Shown here: in pieces, positions 51,942 through 64,000 of the stretch
How positions within the stretch are numbered: position 1 is the first letter of the stretch
Layout of the letters: every line of letters begins with the position of its first letter
Assembly (NCBI RefSeq): GCF_024580955.1
Contig: NZ_JANIKD010000001.1
Span: 1-64,000, forward strand
Direction: 5' to 3'
DNA: 64,000 nucleotides
From: Corynebacterium sp. 122RC1
GTDB lineage: Bacteria > Actinomycetota > Actinomycetes > Mycobacteriales > Mycobacteriaceae
Position numbers and translations under genes: made by a program
The notes under the pieces: generated by a model
Databases searched by the model: none
Seen by the model: the letters and a program-made list of their open reading frames with translations, nothing else
Told to the model about the DNA's origin: nothing

Positions 51942-54503
51942 CTAAAACGGAGCATTCGTTGGGTTATACACCTCTTCCTTTGGGGCATCCGCTGGGTTGG
52001 CGCCCTTAATCATCCAGATGGTGGTGTCCAACTCTTCTGGTTTCACCAACACTTCGCGTGGCTTCGAGCCCTCAGATGGACCAACCACGCCCCTGGTTTC
52101 CATGAGGTCCATGAGACGGCCAGCCTTTGCGAAACCAATGCGCAGCTTTCGTTGGAGCATGGAGGTGGAGCCCAGTTGGCTGTTCACCACCAACTCCACG
52201 GCCTGGAGGAGATCCTCCATGTCTGATCCAATGTCGTCGTCGATTTCGCGCTTGGACTCGGAGGCCTTCTCCTCCGTCACGCCCTCGGTGTAGTCGGGCT
52301 CTCCTTGGAGCTTGGCGGCCTCCACCACCGCTTGCACTTCTTCATCCGTTACAAACGCACCTTGGATGCGCTGCGGGCGGCCGCCCTGCGGGATGAACAA
52401 GCCATCGCCCATACCAATGAGCTTTTCTGCGCCGGCTTGGTCGAGGATGACGCGGGAGTCAGTGAGCGAGGAAGTGGCAAACGCGAGGCGTGATGGAACG
52501 TTGGTTTTGATCAAACCGGTGACCACGTCCACGGATGGGCGCTGGGTAGCGAGCACTAGGTGGATGCCTGCGGCGCGGGCCTTTTGCGTGATGCGGACGA
52601 TCGAATCCTCGATTTCCTTGGGGGCAGTCATCATCAGGTCGGCAAGCTCGTCCACAACGCACACAATGTACGGGTAGCGTCGGTACTCCCTTTGCGACCC
52701 TGCTGGCGCCTGGATTTCTCCAGCGGACACTTTCCGGTTGAAGTCCTTGATGTGGCGCACCCTGGCTTGCTGCATGTCCATGTAGCGCTGCTCCATCTCC
52801 TCAACGAGCCATTGGAGCGCGGCCGCGGCCTTCTTTGGTTGGGTGATGATAGGCGTGATGAGGTGCGGGATTCCCTCGTAGGGGGTGAGCTCCACCATCT
52901 TGGGGTCCACCAGGATCAGTCGCACGTCTTCGGGGGTCGCGCGCGTAAGCAAGGAAACCAGCAGCGAGTTGACGAACGCAGACTTACCGGAACCCGTTGA
53001 ACCAGCCACCAACAGGTGCGGCATTTTCTGGATGGAGTGGCTGACGTAATCGCCCTCGATGTCCTTCCCAAGGCCAATAAGCATGGGGTCCTGGTCAGCC
53101 AGGGTCTCGGGAGCGTTGAGGACATCACCCAGGCGCACCATCTCGCGATCCGCGTTGGGTACCTCGATACCAACAGCCGACTTGCCCGGAATCGGCGTGA
53201 GTAGGCGCACGTTATCCGTCGCTACAGCGTAGGCAAGGTTGGACTGCAAGTTCGTAATCTTTGAAACCTTCACACCCGGACCAAGCTCGACCTCGTAGCG
53301 AGTCACCGTTGGTCCACGGGAAAAGCCCGTCACCTGGGCATCGACCTTGAACTCCTCAAACACCGCGGTGATGGCCTCGATCATCCGATCATTCGCCGCG
53401 GAGTGCTTCTTGGACTCCTGGCCGGGGATCAGCAGGTTGGTGCTCGGGACTTCATAATCCCCCGACTCCAACAGCTTTTCCTCCACCGCGGGTGGCTGTG
53501 GAGTTGGTTGGGGCGCAGGTGCTGGCGCTGGTTTGCGCTCTTCCACCGCAGCCTTGAGGTTTTGCGTGGCTGCAACCACTGCGTCCTTTGTTGGTGGAGG
53601 GGTTGTGATTGCCGGGAATTCGTTGGTGTCTTCCACCAACGGTTTGGCCTTCTTCGTTGGAGCGGGTTCTGGTTCCTGGAACAGCGTGGTTGGTAGGTCT
53701 TCTTCCTCCACCAACGGCGGCGCAACATTCCGAGGCGCGCGTGGCGTTGGCACTGGCCGGCGCTCGAACGCGCGGGAGCGCTCCCGTGGCTTTTCCGCCT
53801 CCGCGAACTCGACCGCTGCCGCGTTTTCCGCCTCTGCCTGCTCCTCTTCTTCCAGCTCCCTTTCCGGCCGCAGCGCTTTCACGGCGTCCACAAACTCGCG
53901 CGCCGTCACTCCAGTCACCTTTTGCGCTCCAAGAATGATGAGCAGCACCAGCAGGGGCACCGCAATGTACGCGCTGAAACCCTTGGCAAGCAATCCACCA
54001 AGAACACTGCCGACGATCCCACCCGCGGTCATACGCTCCGGCCAGGCGGTAGGGTTCCCGGCGAAGACGTCGAGGAGGCCGAGCATGGACACGATAATGA
54101 GGAACGTGCCGCCGAAGACGCGGATACGAGCGTCGACGGCGGGGACGTGGCCAAGCATGAGGGCAACGGCTATAGCAACCAACGCAATGGGTGCGATGAG
54201 GGCTCCCGCGCCAATGGCCATGTGTGTAAGATCGGAGATGAACGCGCCGACGGGGCCGGCGATGTTAAACCAAACCGACGCTCCAAGAACTACGGCGAGT
54301 GCTACGAGGCTCAGCGCGAGGGTATCGCTGTGTTCCTTGGGTTCTTCCTGATCTTGATCTTGGCCGCCAGCCTTCCGGGTCAGCGATCCCAGGCCCTTTG
54401 CGGTTGCGCCAAAAATGCTCGCCAAACCGCCTCCAACAGCTTTGTAGGCGCTGCCGGTGCGTTCGACTGTTTCGGTCTTGCGTCTGGTGGTGGGGGAAGC
54501 CAT
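51942..54503 (-). CDS. ftsK: DNA translocase FtsK
   Basis: Couples septation to chromosome segregation by pumping DNA. I start at ATG 54503 (MASPTTRRK), giving 853 residues. Four or five N-terminal membrane helices (about 65-200) are followed by a Pro/Glu-rich linker (about 240-370) and the RecA-like motor with Walker [16 protein letters not shown], Walker [10 protein letters not shown] and [16 protein letters not shown]. The C-terminal gamma winged helix ([22 protein letters not shown]) reads polarity sequences. Upstream are a small metal-binding protein gene and rnj. Confidence 0.96.
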   Translation of the reverse strand: MASPTTRRKTETVERTGSAYKAVGGGLASIFGATAKGLGSLTRKAGGQDQDQEEPKEHSDTLALSLVALAVVLGASVWFNIAGPVGAFISDLTHMAIGAGALIAPIALVAIAVALMLGHVPAVDARIRVFGGTFLIIVSMLGLLDVFAGNPTAWPERMTAGGIVGSVLGGLLAKGFSAYIAVPLLVLLIILGAQKVTGVTAREFVDAVKALRPERELEEEEQAEAENAAAVEFAEAEKPRERSRAFERRPVPTPRAPRNVAPPLVEEEDLPTTLFQEPEPAPTKKAKPLVEDTNEFPAITTPPPTKDAVVAATQNLKAAVEERKPAPAPAPQPTPQPPAVEEKLLESGDYEVPSTNLLIPGQESKKHSAANDRMIEAITAVFEEFKVDAQVTGFSRGPTVTRYEVELGPGVKVSKITNLQSNLAYAVATDNVRLLTPIPGKSAVGIEVPNADREMVRLGDVLNAPETLADQDPMLIGLGKDIEGDYVSHSIQKMPHLLVAGSTGSGKSAFVNSLLVSLLTRATPEDVRLILVDPKMVELTPYEGIPHLITPIITQPKKAAAALQWLVEEMEQRYMDMQQARVRHIKDFNRKVSAGEIQAPAGSQREYRRYPYIVCVVDELADLMMTAPKEIEDSIVRITQKARAAGIHLVLATQRPSVDVVTGLIKTNVPSRLAFATSSLTDSRVILDQAGAEKLIGMGDGLFIPQGGRPQRIQGAFVTDEEVQAVVEAAKLQGEPDYTEGVTEEKASESKREIDDDIGSDMEDLLQAVELVVNSQLGSTSMLQRKLRIGFAKAGRLMDLMETRGVVGPSEGSKPREVLVKPEELDTTIWMIKGANPADAPKEEVYNPTNAPF

Positions 54504-54559
54504 GTGAAAGAGTTTAACCACTCAAATCACATTCATCACATTCGCAACACCGATCAAGT

Positions 54560-55177
54560 CTAGATACTTGAACGAACCACAAACCCTTGCGGATCCTCCA
54601 CCTCAACCTGCACAGCATCACGCCCAAACACCCACAACAGCAACTCGCCAGGTGCCCCGGTCACGGTAGCTACCTCAGCACCCTTCGCCGCTACTCGCGG
54701 GTTGGAGTGGGCGGTGAAACGCTGCCCACCACCGATTGGTTGAAGCACCACCGGGCCGGTGGAACGCCGCAACTGCATCGGCGCCGTTTGCCGCAAAATC
54801 TGCAACAGGTCAGACGTCCTCTTGGTGGAGAACGTTCGCGGCGCAATGACTCCCCTCCCCCGCCGGACGTCCTCATGATGAACAAAGTTCTCCGCCCCAT
54901 TGATCAAAGCGTCTGCAACCCTGCGGCCTTTGAAGTTTGCCCACGAGTCAATGAGTTGGTGATATTCGCGTTTTCGTGTGTTGGTTTGGGTGCGTTGGAG
55001 GTAGTGCTGCAGTGGCGGTAGCACTAAGCCCGCGGCAGCGAGGGGTCGCTGCTCGCGGACTACGAGGTGTGCGATGAGGTCGTGGGTTGTCCAGCCTTCG
55101 CACAGGGTTGGGTATTCGGGGCCGACGTCACGCAGGAGCTTGGCAAGCTCCTTGCGTTCGTAACTTGCAAATGACAT
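54560..55177 (-). CDS. TIGR03085 family metal-binding protein (DinB/MDMPI-like)
   Basis: 205 residues, actinobacterial family related to the N-terminal domain of mycothiol-dependent maleylpyruvate isomerase. The N-terminal helix FASYERKELAKLLRDVGPEYPTLCEGWTTHDLIAHLVVRE carries the conserved Trp-Asp-Leu-His pattern (WTTHDLIAHL). A second His pair lies in FVHHEDVRRG. These residues would bind a metal. Mycothiol chemistry is plausible but unproven. It sits between rnj and ftsK, all on the same strand. Confidence 0.85.
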   Translation of the reverse strand: MSFASYERKELAKLLRDVGPEYPTLCEGWTTHDLIAHLVVREQRPLAAAGLVLPPLQHYLQRTQTNTRKREYHQLIDSWANFKGRRVADALINGAENFVHHEDVRRGRGVIAPRTFSTKRTSDLLQILRQTAPMQLRRSTGPVVLQPIGGGQRFTAHSNPRVAAKGAEVATVTGAPGELLLWVFGRDAVQVEVEDPQGFVVRSSI

Positions 55178-55195
55178 GCCCCCGAGTCTATTCCC

Positions 55196-57136
55196 TTAGA
55201 GGCTCGGCCGGTGTGCGTTGACTTCGGAGTCGTCGGCGGCTACGGCGTTGGAGGTGACGGGGAATACGGTTGGCATGATCATTGGCTTGCGGCGCCAGGT
55301 TTGTTCGACGTAGCGGGAAACTTTCCTGCGCAGTTGTTGAACCATGCGGTAGGGGTCGTTTTCGCCTTCGGCTGCGAGGTCGTTCATGGTGTTTTCCACG
55401 AGTTCGGCAACCTCGGGCATCATGGCTACGGCGTCTTCGGAGAAGCCCTTGGCTTCTACCCGTGGGCGCTCCACCAGGCGGCCGGTGCGGTTGTCGATCA
55501 CTGCGGTGATGGCGATCAGGCCGCCTTCACCGAGCGAGGTGCGTTCTTCGAGGACCTCGGTGTCGATGTCGCCCATGGTGACGCCATCCACGTAGAGGTT
55601 ACCCACTGGGATTTGGCCAACTACGCGGGCACGGCCGTCCACGAGGTCCACTACCACGCCGTTTTGGGCAAGCACCACGCGGTCTGGGTCCACGCCGGTG
55701 GAGATGGCGAGTTCCTTGTTCGCGCGCAGGTGGCGCCATTCGCCGTGCACGGGCATGGCGTTCACTGGGCGGGCGGCGTTGTAGAGGAACAGCAGCTCGC
55801 CGGAGTAGCCGTGGCCAGAGGTGTGCACTTTGGCGTCGCGGCCAGTGATGACGGTGGCGCCGATCTGGGAGAGCATGTTGATCACGCCGAACACCGCTTC
55901 CTCATTGCCTGGGACCAGGGAGGAGGAAAGGATGATGACGTCGCCAGCACGAACGGTGATTTGACGGTGCTCACGACGCGCCATGCGGGAAAGCGCTGCC
56001 ATTGGTTCACCCTGGGTGCCGGTGGTGATGAGCAGGACCTTGTGTGGTGCGAGCTTGGCGGCGTCGTCCATGCTGATGATCGTGCCGCGCGGCGCCTTCA
56101 AGTAGCCCATCTTCTCCGCGATCTCCATGTTTCGGATCATGGAGCGGCCGTTGAAGGCAACCTTGCGGCCGGCGGCAACGGCAGCATCAACGGCAGCCTG
56201 TACGCGGTACACGTTGGAGGCGAAGGAAGCCAGGATGACGCGCTGTTTCGCTTCGGCCACGATCCGCTTGAGTGTTGGAGCGATTTCAGCTTCCGAGCCG
56301 GACACGCCGGGGGTGGTGGCGTTGGTGGAGTCGCAGAGCAGCAGGTCCACGCCTTCGTCACCGAAGCGGGACAGTGCGGGCAGGTCGGTTGGGCGGCCGT
56401 CGGTTGGAGTTTGGTCCAGCTTGATGTCGCCTGTGTGCACAACCAGGCCGGCGCCGGTCTTGATGGCTACGCCGAGGCAATCTGGGATGGAGTGGTTCAC
56501 GGCCCAGAAACGGATGTTGAACGGCCCGCGGTTTTCGTTGGACTTCTCGTTAACCTCGATCAGCTTGGGGCGCTGACGGTGCTCACGGCACTTGGCTGCG
56601 ATCAGGGCCAGGGTGAACTTAGAAGCCAGGATGGGCAGGTCGGGGCGCAGTTTGAGCAGCCATGGGATGGCGCCGATGTGGTCCTCGTGGCCGTGGGTGA
56701 CCACCAGCGCTTCAACTTGGTTGATGCGGTCTTCGATTGGGCCGAAGTCCGGCAGGATCAGGTCCACGCCGGGTTCGCCGGATGAGGGGAAGAGCACGCC
56801 GCAGTCCACGATGAGCAGGCGGTTGTTGTACTCGAACACGGTCATGTTGCGGCCGATTTCGGAAATGCCGCCGAGTGCCGTGATGCGCAGTCCGTTCTTC
56901 GGTGCCTTCGGTGGCAGTGGAAGGCGCTCGGTGAGGTCTGCACCTTGCATGGACTTCACCACGTTGCGTCGGGCGCCGTTGTTGGAGTTGTTTCGGCGGC
57001 CGCGGCCACGGTTGCGGTTGTTGCGTCCGCCGTTTTCCTGCTTCTGCTCAGGCGCCTGGAAGGTTGGGCTCTCTGCGGTTTCTGGGGAGCCTGACTTACG
57101 GGTTGCCCTGCGGGATCGGCTTCGGGATTCGGTCAT
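55196..57136 (-). CDS. rnj: Ribonuclease J
   Basis: Endo- and 5'-exoribonuclease of the metallo-beta-lactamase fold, central to mRNA decay and rRNA maturation. 646 residues; the first 75 are an added basic, Arg/Asn-rich extension (NNRNRGRGRRNNSNNGARR) that likely binds RNA. The metal site HGHEDH is at 148-153, with GEWRHLRAN and the beta-CASP domain later. ATG 57136 lies one base after the dapA stop, so it is coupled to dapA. Confidence 0.95.
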   Translation of the reverse strand: MTESRSRSRRATRKSGSPETAESPTFQAPEQKQENGGRNNRNRGRGRRNNSNNGARRNVVKSMQGADLTERLPLPPKAPKNGLRITALGGISEIGRNMTVFEYNNRLLIVDCGVLFPSSGEPGVDLILPDFGPIEDRINQVEALVVTHGHEDHIGAIPWLLKLRPDLPILASKFTLALIAAKCREHRQRPKLIEVNEKSNENRGPFNIRFWAVNHSIPDCLGVAIKTGAGLVVHTGDIKLDQTPTDGRPTDLPALSRFGDEGVDLLLCDSTNATTPGVSGSEAEIAPTLKRIVAEAKQRVILASFASNVYRVQAAVDAAVAAGRKVAFNGRSMIRNMEIAEKMGYLKAPRGTIISMDDAAKLAPHKVLLITTGTQGEPMAALSRMARREHRQITVRAGDVIILSSSLVPGNEEAVFGVINMLSQIGATVITGRDAKVHTSGHGYSGELLFLYNAARPVNAMPVHGEWRHLRANKELAISTGVDPDRVVLAQNGVVVDLVDGRARVVGQIPVGNLYVDGVTMGDIDTEVLEERTSLGEGGLIAITAVIDNRTGRLVERPRVEAKGFSEDAVAMMPEVAELVENTMNDLAAEGENDPYRMVQQLRRKVSRYVEQTWRRKPMIMPTVFPVTSNAVAADDSEVNAHRPSL

Positions 57137-57137
57137 A

Positions 57138-58046
57138 TTATGTTAAAACTCCAGCGTTCTTCATATCTTGTTCTAGCTGGGCGAGCTCGGTGTCATTTGG
57201 GCCGAACACGGGCAGGCGGGGTGCGCCAACCTCGATGCCTTGCAGACGGAGCCCAGCCTTGGCCAGAACTACTGCGCCGAGGCGCGCTTGGGCGCGCACG
57301 AGTGGGGCGAGTTGTGCATTAATTTCTTGAGCGCGGCTTAGGTTGCCGCTATCAAAGCTTTCGTACATCTCCCGCAACTGCCGAGGCGCAAGGTGGCCGA
57401 TCACTGAGATGAAGCCGGTTGCGCCCACGGCGAGCCATGGGATGTTGAGAGGGTCATCGCCGGAGTACCAACCAAGGCCTGTTTCTTGGATGAGGCAGGT
57501 TGCTGCGGCGATATCTCCTTTAGCATCCTTGACCGCGTGCACATTCGCAAGTGCAGCGATCCGACGCAGGGTGGGTTCCTCAATGGGAATCCCGGAGCGC
57601 CCAGGGATGTCGTAAGCACAGATTGGGATGTTTACTGCGGCATCGATTGCCTCGAAATGCCGGAACACGCCCTCTTGGCTTGGCTTGGAGTAGTACGGCG
57701 TGACAACCAGAAGGCCGTCCGCGCCGGCTTGCTCGGATTGGGTGGCAAGCGCCACGGAGGCGACGGTGTTGTTGGAGCCGGCGCCAGCGATGATTTTGGC
57801 ACGCTCCCCCACTGCTTCCTTGACTACCTTGATGAGCTCCAGTTTCTCCTCAACCGTGGTGGTTGGGGATTCGCCGGTGGTTCCGGAGACGATCAGGCTG
57901 TCGATCCCATTGTCCACGAGGTGGGTGGCGAGCCGTTGGGCTGCCTTGGGGTCGAAGTTGCCGGAGGCGTCAAACGGGGTAACCATTGCCACGGCAACGG
58001 AACCGAAGAGTTCCTTGCCTACAGTTGATGCCAAACCTGTGCTCAT
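57138..58046 (-). CDS. dapA: 4-hydroxy-tetrahydrodipicolinate synthase
   Basis: Condenses pyruvate with aspartate semialdehyde, the first committed step to lysine and diaminopimelate. Start ATG 58046 ([10 protein letters not shown]), as in C. glutamicum, gives 302 residues. [17 protein letters not shown] (family signature), Tyr in [12 protein letters not shown] and the Schiff-base lysine in AVKDAKGD are present. It follows thyX by 57 bases and precedes rnj by one base. Confidence 0.96.
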   Translation of the reverse strand: MSTGLASTVGKELFGSVAVAMVTPFDASGNFDPKAAQRLATHLVDNGIDSLIVSGTTGESPTTTVEEKLELIKVVKEAVGERAKIIAGAGSNNTVASVALATQSEQAGADGLLVVTPYYSKPSQEGVFRHFEAIDAAVNIPICAYDIPGRSGIPIEEPTLRRIAALANVHAVKDAKGDIAAATCLIQETGLGWYSGDDPLNIPWLAVGATGFISVIGHLAPRQLREMYESFDSGNLSRAQEINAQLAPLVRAQARLGAVVLAKAGLRLQGIEVGAPRLPVFGPNDTELAQLEQDMKNAGVLT

Positions 58047-58103
58047 GCCACACCACGTTACCCAATCAAACGGCAAACATAGTTATCGGGGCTAGATGTT
58101 GGG

Positions 58104-58856
58104 CTAGTTTCCTGCAACATAAGGAGAAGTTGCCATGGTGGTGCCGTCGCCGAGCGTGGACACTTCAAAGTCGGCGAAGGCCACCGGGGCGTGCTGCGCG
58201 AGGAGTTCGAGGCAGCGCACGGCAAGGGCGCGGATTTCCACGTCGGCGTGCTCGGAGGCGCGCATGCCAATGAAGTGACGCCAGGTGCGGAAGTTGCCGG
58301 TGACCACGATCCGGGATTCCGTTGCGTTCGGCAGGATTGCGCGCGCCGCCTGCCGGGCCTGCTTTTTGCGCAACAGGGCGTTGGGCTCGTCGGCAAGCTT
58401 CTCCTCGAGCGCCTCGAGCAGCTCGTTGTAGGCAAAGCGGGCGTCGTCGGCGGCTTGGAGGAACAGGCGGGTGAGCTCGGGGTCTTGGGCGATCGCCGCC
58501 GGCACCACCACTTGCGACTCCACCTCCGGCACGTAGCGTTGGGAGAGTTGGGAGAAGGAAAAGTGGCGGTGGCGGATGAGTTCGTGGGTGGCGGACCTGG
58601 ATAGGCCACGGATGTAGAGGGTTGCTGTGGCGTGCTCGAACAGGGCAACGTGGCCGACCTCGAGGATGTGGCGCAGGTAGGCGGCGTTGGTGGCGGTCCT
58701 GGGGTTGGGTTTGTCGAAGGTTTCGTAGCAGGCGCGGCCGGCGAACTCGATGAGTTGTTCGGTGGGTTGGCCGTCGGTTGTCCAGCCCAAATCCTGCGGT
58801 GGGTGGAATTGGCTAATCGCAATGAGCTGGACGTCGAGCTGCGCTTGCGTTGCCAT
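58104..58856 (-). CDS. thyX: Flavin-dependent thymidylate synthase
   Basis: Makes dTMP from dUMP with FAD and methylenetetrahydrofolate. Start ATG 58856 ([10 protein letters not shown]) gives 250 residues, the family length; the longer frame is dapB out of frame. The ThyX signature [14 protein letters not shown] is intact. Its start is one base after the dapB stop, so they are coupled. Position between dapB and dapA is conserved in corynebacteria and mycobacteria. Confidence 0.96.
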   Translation of the reverse strand: MATQAQLDVQLIAISQFHPPQDLGWTTDGQPTEQLIEFAGRACYETFDKPNPRTATNAAYLRHILEVGHVALFEHATATLYIRGLSRSATHELIRHRHFSFSQLSQRYVPEVESQVVVPAAIAQDPELTRLFLQAADDARFAYNELLEALEEKLADEPNALLRKKQARQAARAILPNATESRIVVTGNFRTWRHFIGMRASEHADVEIRALAVRCLELLAQHAPVAFADFEVSTLGDGTTMATSPYVAGN

Positions 58857-58857
58857 C

Positions 58858-60895
<2,038 letters not shown>

Positions 60896-60899
60896 GCAG

Positions 60900-63230
60900 T
60901 TACTCTTGCTCCTCCACGGGAGCAAGAGAGATCTTGCCGCGGTTGTCGATATCCTGGATTTCCACCTCAACCTTGTCACCAACGTTGATCACATCTTCAA
61001 CCTTCTCCACGCGCTTGCCGCCGCCGAGCTTGGAGATGTGAATCAGACCGTCGCGGCCCGGCACCAGGGAGACGAAGGCGCCAAAGGCGGTGGTCTTCAC
61101 CACGGTGCCCAGGAAGCGCTCACCTACCTTAGGTAGCTGTGGGTTCGCGATTGCGTTGATCTTCTCAATCGCGGCCTCGGCTGCGCTGCCGCCCATGGCG
61201 GAGATGTAGACGGTGCCGTCTTCCTCAATGGAGATGTCCGCGCCGGTTTCCTCGGTGATCTGGTTGATGGTCTTGCCCTTGGGGCCAATGACCTCGCCGA
61301 TCTTGGAAACAGGAACGGTGATTGAAGTGATGCGCGGTGCGTGATCGCTCATCTCGTCAGGGCCGTCAATCACGTCCGCCATGGTGTCCAAGATGTACAG
61401 GCGGGCGTCGCGCGCCTGCTCCAACGCCTGGGCGAGCACCTCGGAGGGAATGCCGTCCAGCTTGGTGTCCAACTGCAAAGCGGTGATGAAGTCCGCGGTG
61501 CCGGCGACCTTGAAGTCCATGTCGCCAAAGGCATCCTCGGCGCCCAAGATGTCGGTGAGTGCCACGTAGCGGGTTTCGCCATCAACATCGTCAGAGACCA
61601 AGCCCATGGCGATGCCAGCCACCGGCGCCTTCAGAGGCACGCCGGCGTTGTAGAGCGAAAGTGTGGAGGCGCACACGGAACCCATGGAGGTGGAACCGTT
61701 GGAGCCCAGGGCCTCACTCACCTGGCGGATCGTGTACGGGAACTCCTCGCGCGGGGGGATCACCGGGATCAGGGCGCGCTCAGCGAGGGCGCCGTGGCCG
61801 ATTTCGCGGCGCTTCGGGGAACCCACTCGGCCGGTCTCACCAGTGGAGTACGGCGGGAAGTTGTAGTGGTGGATGTAGCGCTTGGAGGTCGCAGGGGTGA
61901 GCGAGTCAATCTGCTGCTCCATCTTCAGCATGTCCAGGGTGGTCACGCCAAGGATTTGAGTCTCGCCGCGCTCGAACAGCGATGAGCCGTGCGCACGTGG
62001 GATGAGCTCCACCTCTACCGAGAGGTCGCGGACTGCGGTGGTGGTGCGACCATCAATACGGAATCCCTCGGTGAGGATCATGTGGCGCACGAGCTTTTTC
62101 ATCACCGCGTTGTATGCGGCACGGATTTCCTTGGCGGCTGTGGCCTCGTCGTCGTGGCCCACCTTGTCCAGGAGATCGGCTTCCACTTGTTCCATGTAGG
62201 AGTTGGTGGCGTCGTCTCGCTCCTGCTTGGCGGGGATGGTGAGCAGCTCGCCGAGCTTCTTGGAGGCCTTCTTTTCCACGGCTGCGTACACCTTGTCGGT
62301 GTATGGCGGGAACAGGGGGAACTCCTGGGTTTCCTTTGCTGCGAGCTTGGCCAGCTCGAGCTGGGCGCGGCAGAGCACCTCGATGTATGGCTTCGCAGCT
62401 TCGAGGCCTGCGGCGACCACGGACTCGGTTGGTGCGGGCGCGCCGGAAGCGATGCGCTCCACTACGGACTCCGTTGCACCGGCTTCAACCATCATGATGG
62501 CAACGTCTTCCACGGTCTTGTTGCCAACCTGCTTGCTCACGATCCGCCCGGCAACAACCAGCTCGAACAGGGCTTGCTCATGCTGTTCGTGGGTGGGGAA
62601 TGCAACCCACTGGCCTTCTGGGTGGGCGTCATCGGCGATGAGGGCAACGCGCACGCCGCCGACGGGGCCGGAGACGGGCAGACCAGAAAGCTGGGTCGCT
62701 GCCGACGCACCGTTGATGGCAACAACGTCGTACATATCCTTTGGGTCCATGGACAGTACGGTCACCACCACCTGTACCTCGTTGCGCAGGCCCTTCACAA
62801 AGGTGGGGCGCAGCGGGCGGTCGATGAGGCGGCAGGCCAGGATGGCCTCGGTGGAGGGGCGGCCTTCACGGCGGAAGAAGGAGCCTGGGATGCGGCCCGC
62901 TGCGTACATGCGTTCTTCCACGTCCACGGTCAGCGGGAAGAAGTCAAAGCCCTCGCGTGGTTGGTTGGAGGCGGTGGTGGTGGCCAGCAGCATGGTGTCA
63001 TCATCCAGGTAGGTGGTCACGCTACCGCCGGCTTGGCGGGCCAACTGGCCGGTTTCAAAACGAATGGTGCGGGTACCAAAGTCACCGTTGTCAATGGTTG
63101 CGGTGGCCTCGGTGGTCCCAAATTCTTCATCCACGAAAGCCTCAAAGGAGTTCTTTGGGCGGAATCCTGCTGGCGTGTTCTTCTTCGCAGATCGGCTACT
63201 CCGGCTGGACCTGCGGTGTTCATTACTCAA
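60900..63230 (-). CDS. pnp: Polynucleotide phosphorylase / guanosine pentaphosphate synthetase
   Basis: 3'-5' phosphorolytic exoribonuclease; the actinobacterial enzyme also makes guanosine pentaphosphate. 776 residues: a basic Ser/Arg/Lys N-terminus, two RNase PH domains (blocks [29 protein letters not shown] and [11 protein letters not shown]), a KH domain ([23 protein letters not shown]) and an S1 domain ([23 protein letters not shown]). It follows rpsO on the same strand, the common bacterial order, with about 265 bases between. Confidence 0.97.
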   Translation of the reverse strand: MSNEHRRSSRSSRSAKKNTPAGFRPKNSFEAFVDEEFGTTEATATIDNGDFGTRTIRFETGQLARQAGGSVTTYLDDDTMLLATTTASNQPREGFDFFPLTVDVEERMYAAGRIPGSFFRREGRPSTEAILACRLIDRPLRPTFVKGLRNEVQVVVTVLSMDPKDMYDVVAINGASAATQLSGLPVSGPVGGVRVALIADDAHPEGQWVAFPTHEQHEQALFELVVAGRIVSKQVGNKTVEDVAIMMVEAGATESVVERIASGAPAPTESVVAAGLEAAKPYIEVLCRAQLELAKLAAKETQEFPLFPPYTDKVYAAVEKKASKKLGELLTIPAKQERDDATNSYMEQVEADLLDKVGHDDEATAAKEIRAAYNAVMKKLVRHMILTEGFRIDGRTTTAVRDLSVEVELIPRAHGSSLFERGETQILGVTTLDMLKMEQQIDSLTPATSKRYIHHYNFPPYSTGETGRVGSPKRREIGHGALAERALIPVIPPREEFPYTIRQVSEALGSNGSTSMGSVCASTLSLYNAGVPLKAPVAGIAMGLVSDDVDGETRYVALTDILGAEDAFGDMDFKVAGTADFITALQLDTKLDGIPSEVLAQALEQARDARLYILDTMADVIDGPDEMSDHAPRITSITVPVSKIGEVIGPKGKTINQITEETGADISIEEDGTVYISAMGGSAAEAAIEKINAIANPQLPKVGERFLGTVVKTTAFGAFVSLVPGRDGLIHISKLGGGKRVEKVEDVINVGDKVEVEIQDIDNRGKISLAPVEEQE
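60903..60928. terminator. Hairpin at the pnp/M20 gene junction
   Basis: CTCTTGCTC (60903-60911) and GAGCAAGAG (60920-60928) form a perfect 9-bp stem with an 8-base loop. It sits inside the last codons of pnp, right after the M20 gene. No U-tract on either side, so termination is a guess. Confidence 0.5.
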
Positions 63231-63430
63231 GGCTGGTGTTCTCCTCTAATTCCTCTTGCCCCAGCGTCTCCCACCTTGGGAGCAAACAGCTCACAAAAAA
63301 CTACTCCTGCAGCCTTGAGAAACGTGAGCTTGCTGTACGGGGCGGCGATCAAGCAATCATCGGTGTTGCTTTTGCGTTCGCTCATGTGCAAAATCGGTGC
63401 CAATTGGCTCCAAAGGGTGATCCTAGCATG

Positions 63431-63477
63431 AAAAAACCTCCCGTAGCTGAGAAAACAAAGCTTTGGGAGGTTGTTTT
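63431..63477. terminator. Bidirectional terminator after rpsO
   Basis: AACCTCCC (63435-63442) pairs with GGGAGGTT (63465-63472) around a 22-base loop; AAAAAA precedes it and TTGTTTT follows, so either strand has a U-tract. On the minus strand it ends rpsO, before pnp. Confidence 0.85.
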
Positions 63478-63495
63478 GACGCGGTGCTGCGGCGA

Positions 63496-63765
63496 TTAGC
63501 GACGCAGACCCAGGCGCGCAATGAGGTCACGGTAGCGATCCACATTGTTATCCGCCAGGTACTTCAGCAGGCCACGACGGCGACCAACCAGCAACAGCAG
63601 ACCACGACGAGAGTGGTGATCGTGCTTGTGGAACTTCAGGTGCTCGGTGAGGCTGTTGATGCGGTTCGTGAGAAGCGCAACCTGTGCCTCTGGGGAGCCG
63701 GTGTCCGTCTCGTGCAGGCCGTACTCAGCGAGGATGGCCTTCTTCTGCTCGGCGTTCAATGCCAT
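63496..63765 (-). CDS. rpsO: 30S ribosomal protein S15
   Basis: Small-subunit protein that binds 16S rRNA early in assembly. 89 residues from ATG 63765 after AAGGGAG, the standard length; the longer frame is not conserved. The family block [32 protein letters not shown] (about 40-71) is clear. It is separated from pnp by a strong terminator, so pnp has its own promoter or depends on read-through. Confidence 0.98.
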   Translation of the reverse strand: MALNAEQKKAILAEYGLHETDTGSPEAQVALLTNRINSLTEHLKFHKHDHHSRRGLLLLVGRRRGLLKYLADNNVDRYRDLIARLGLRR

Positions 63766-63883
63766 TGGGGATTCTCCCTTATAGTATTTCAGTCCGCATG
63801 TTATCTTGGGGCCGGCGTGAGCCAGCGGTTTCACACTGCTGCGAACCACAGTGAACAAGAAACCTCAAGAACCCTAGCACGCC

Positions 63884-64000
63884 TTATGCTTGCGTATCAA
63901 ACCCACGGGCTACTCGGCCCACGCGCTCCATGAACTCTGTAAGGAAGCGCTGCGTATCCACCGCCACCGCCACGCGGGCATTGGGGTTGGGCGCGCCGAT
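63884..64000 (-). CDS. 3' end of a probable nucleoside hydrolase (partial)
   Basis: The minus strand is open from the window edge to a TAA at 63886-63884, encoding 38 residues: APNPNARVAVAVDTQRFLTEF and MERVGRVARGFDTQA. The pattern (alternating hydrophobic strand, then a Asp-x-x-x-Phe helix) matches the C-terminus of inosine-uridine nucleoside hydrolases. C. glutamicum has such a gene next to rpsO. The rest lies outside the window. Confidence 0.6.
   Translation of the reverse strand: MGAPNPNARVAVAVDTQRFLTEFMERVGRVARGFDTQA

Noticed and set aside
55211..56785. 524-codon open frame on the + strand
   Set aside because: Antisense to rnj, no start signal, low-complexity Gly/Val/His composition.
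61989..63431. 480-codon open frame on the + strand
   Set aside because: Antisense to pnp and running into the rpsO terminator; no recognisable domain.

Overview
This window is chromosomal core sequence from a high-GC actinobacterium, almost certainly a Corynebacterium. The evidence is gene order and protein content: dtxR-galE, oxyR-hrpA-nrdR-divS-lexA-sugR-ptsI-fruR-fruK-ptsF-ptsH, hflX-dapF-miaA-miaB, gluABCD-recX-recA, bioYMN, pspA-clgR-cinA-pgsA, ftsK-rnj-dapA-thyX-dapB and pnp-rpsO. This order is recalled from C. glutamicum and, for the second half, from the mycobacterial Rv2720-Rv2750 region. I do not name a species. I see no tRNA, rRNA, insertion sequence, prophage or CRISPR array.

Layout. 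1-9.1 kb: the iron regulator dtxR and galE, a DUF4192 protein, a PAC2 protein, a large RNA helicase, the peroxide sensor oxyR and a membrane protein. 9.2-15.7 kb: helicase HrpA, NrdR, and the divergent SOS pair divS/lexA with several LexA-type boxes. 16-23.9 kb: the sugar phosphotransferase island with sugR, ptsI, fruR-fruK-ptsF and ptsH, covering the general PTS proteins, the fructose permease, 1-phosphofructokinase and two DeoR-type regulators. 24-30.9 kb: a luciferase-like monooxygenase and FMN reductase pair, a uracil permease, an unusual cytosolic beta-helix protein with an acetyltransferase, and hflX. 30.9-39.5 kb: tRNA-modification and lysine genes (miaA, miaB, dapF) among conserved hypotheticals. 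39.6-46.9 kb: the glutamate ABC importer gluABCD, recX/recA, and the biotin importer bioYMN. 46.9-51.9 kb: envelope stress (PspA-like, ClgR), CinA, PgsA, YciI, a TerC family protein behind a likely manganese riboswitch, and an isolated HNH endonuclease gene. 51.9-64 kb: ftsK, RNase J, dapA-thyX-dapB, an M20 amidohydrolase, pnp, rpsO and the 3' end of a probable nucleoside hydrolase.

How the genes work together. Three stress circuits can be read from the DNA. LexA boxes sit over the divS/lexA promoters and just upstream of the recA -10 element. OxyR has its own palindromic upstream site. Two 18-bp sites resembling the peroxide-responsive RosR operator of C. glutamicum sit in front of the monooxygenase/FMN reductase pair and in front of the uncharacterised beta-helix protein, which suggests one redox regulon.

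The observations most worth a second look are the RosR-like site before the beta-helix gene, the yybP-ykoY-like riboswitch before terC, the hairpin that contains the start of the 845-residue helicase, the tandem decamer array before oxyR, and the structured leaders in the PTS region. I found no clearly new multi-gene defence or mobile system. All motif assignments are by eye and from memory; no search was run.
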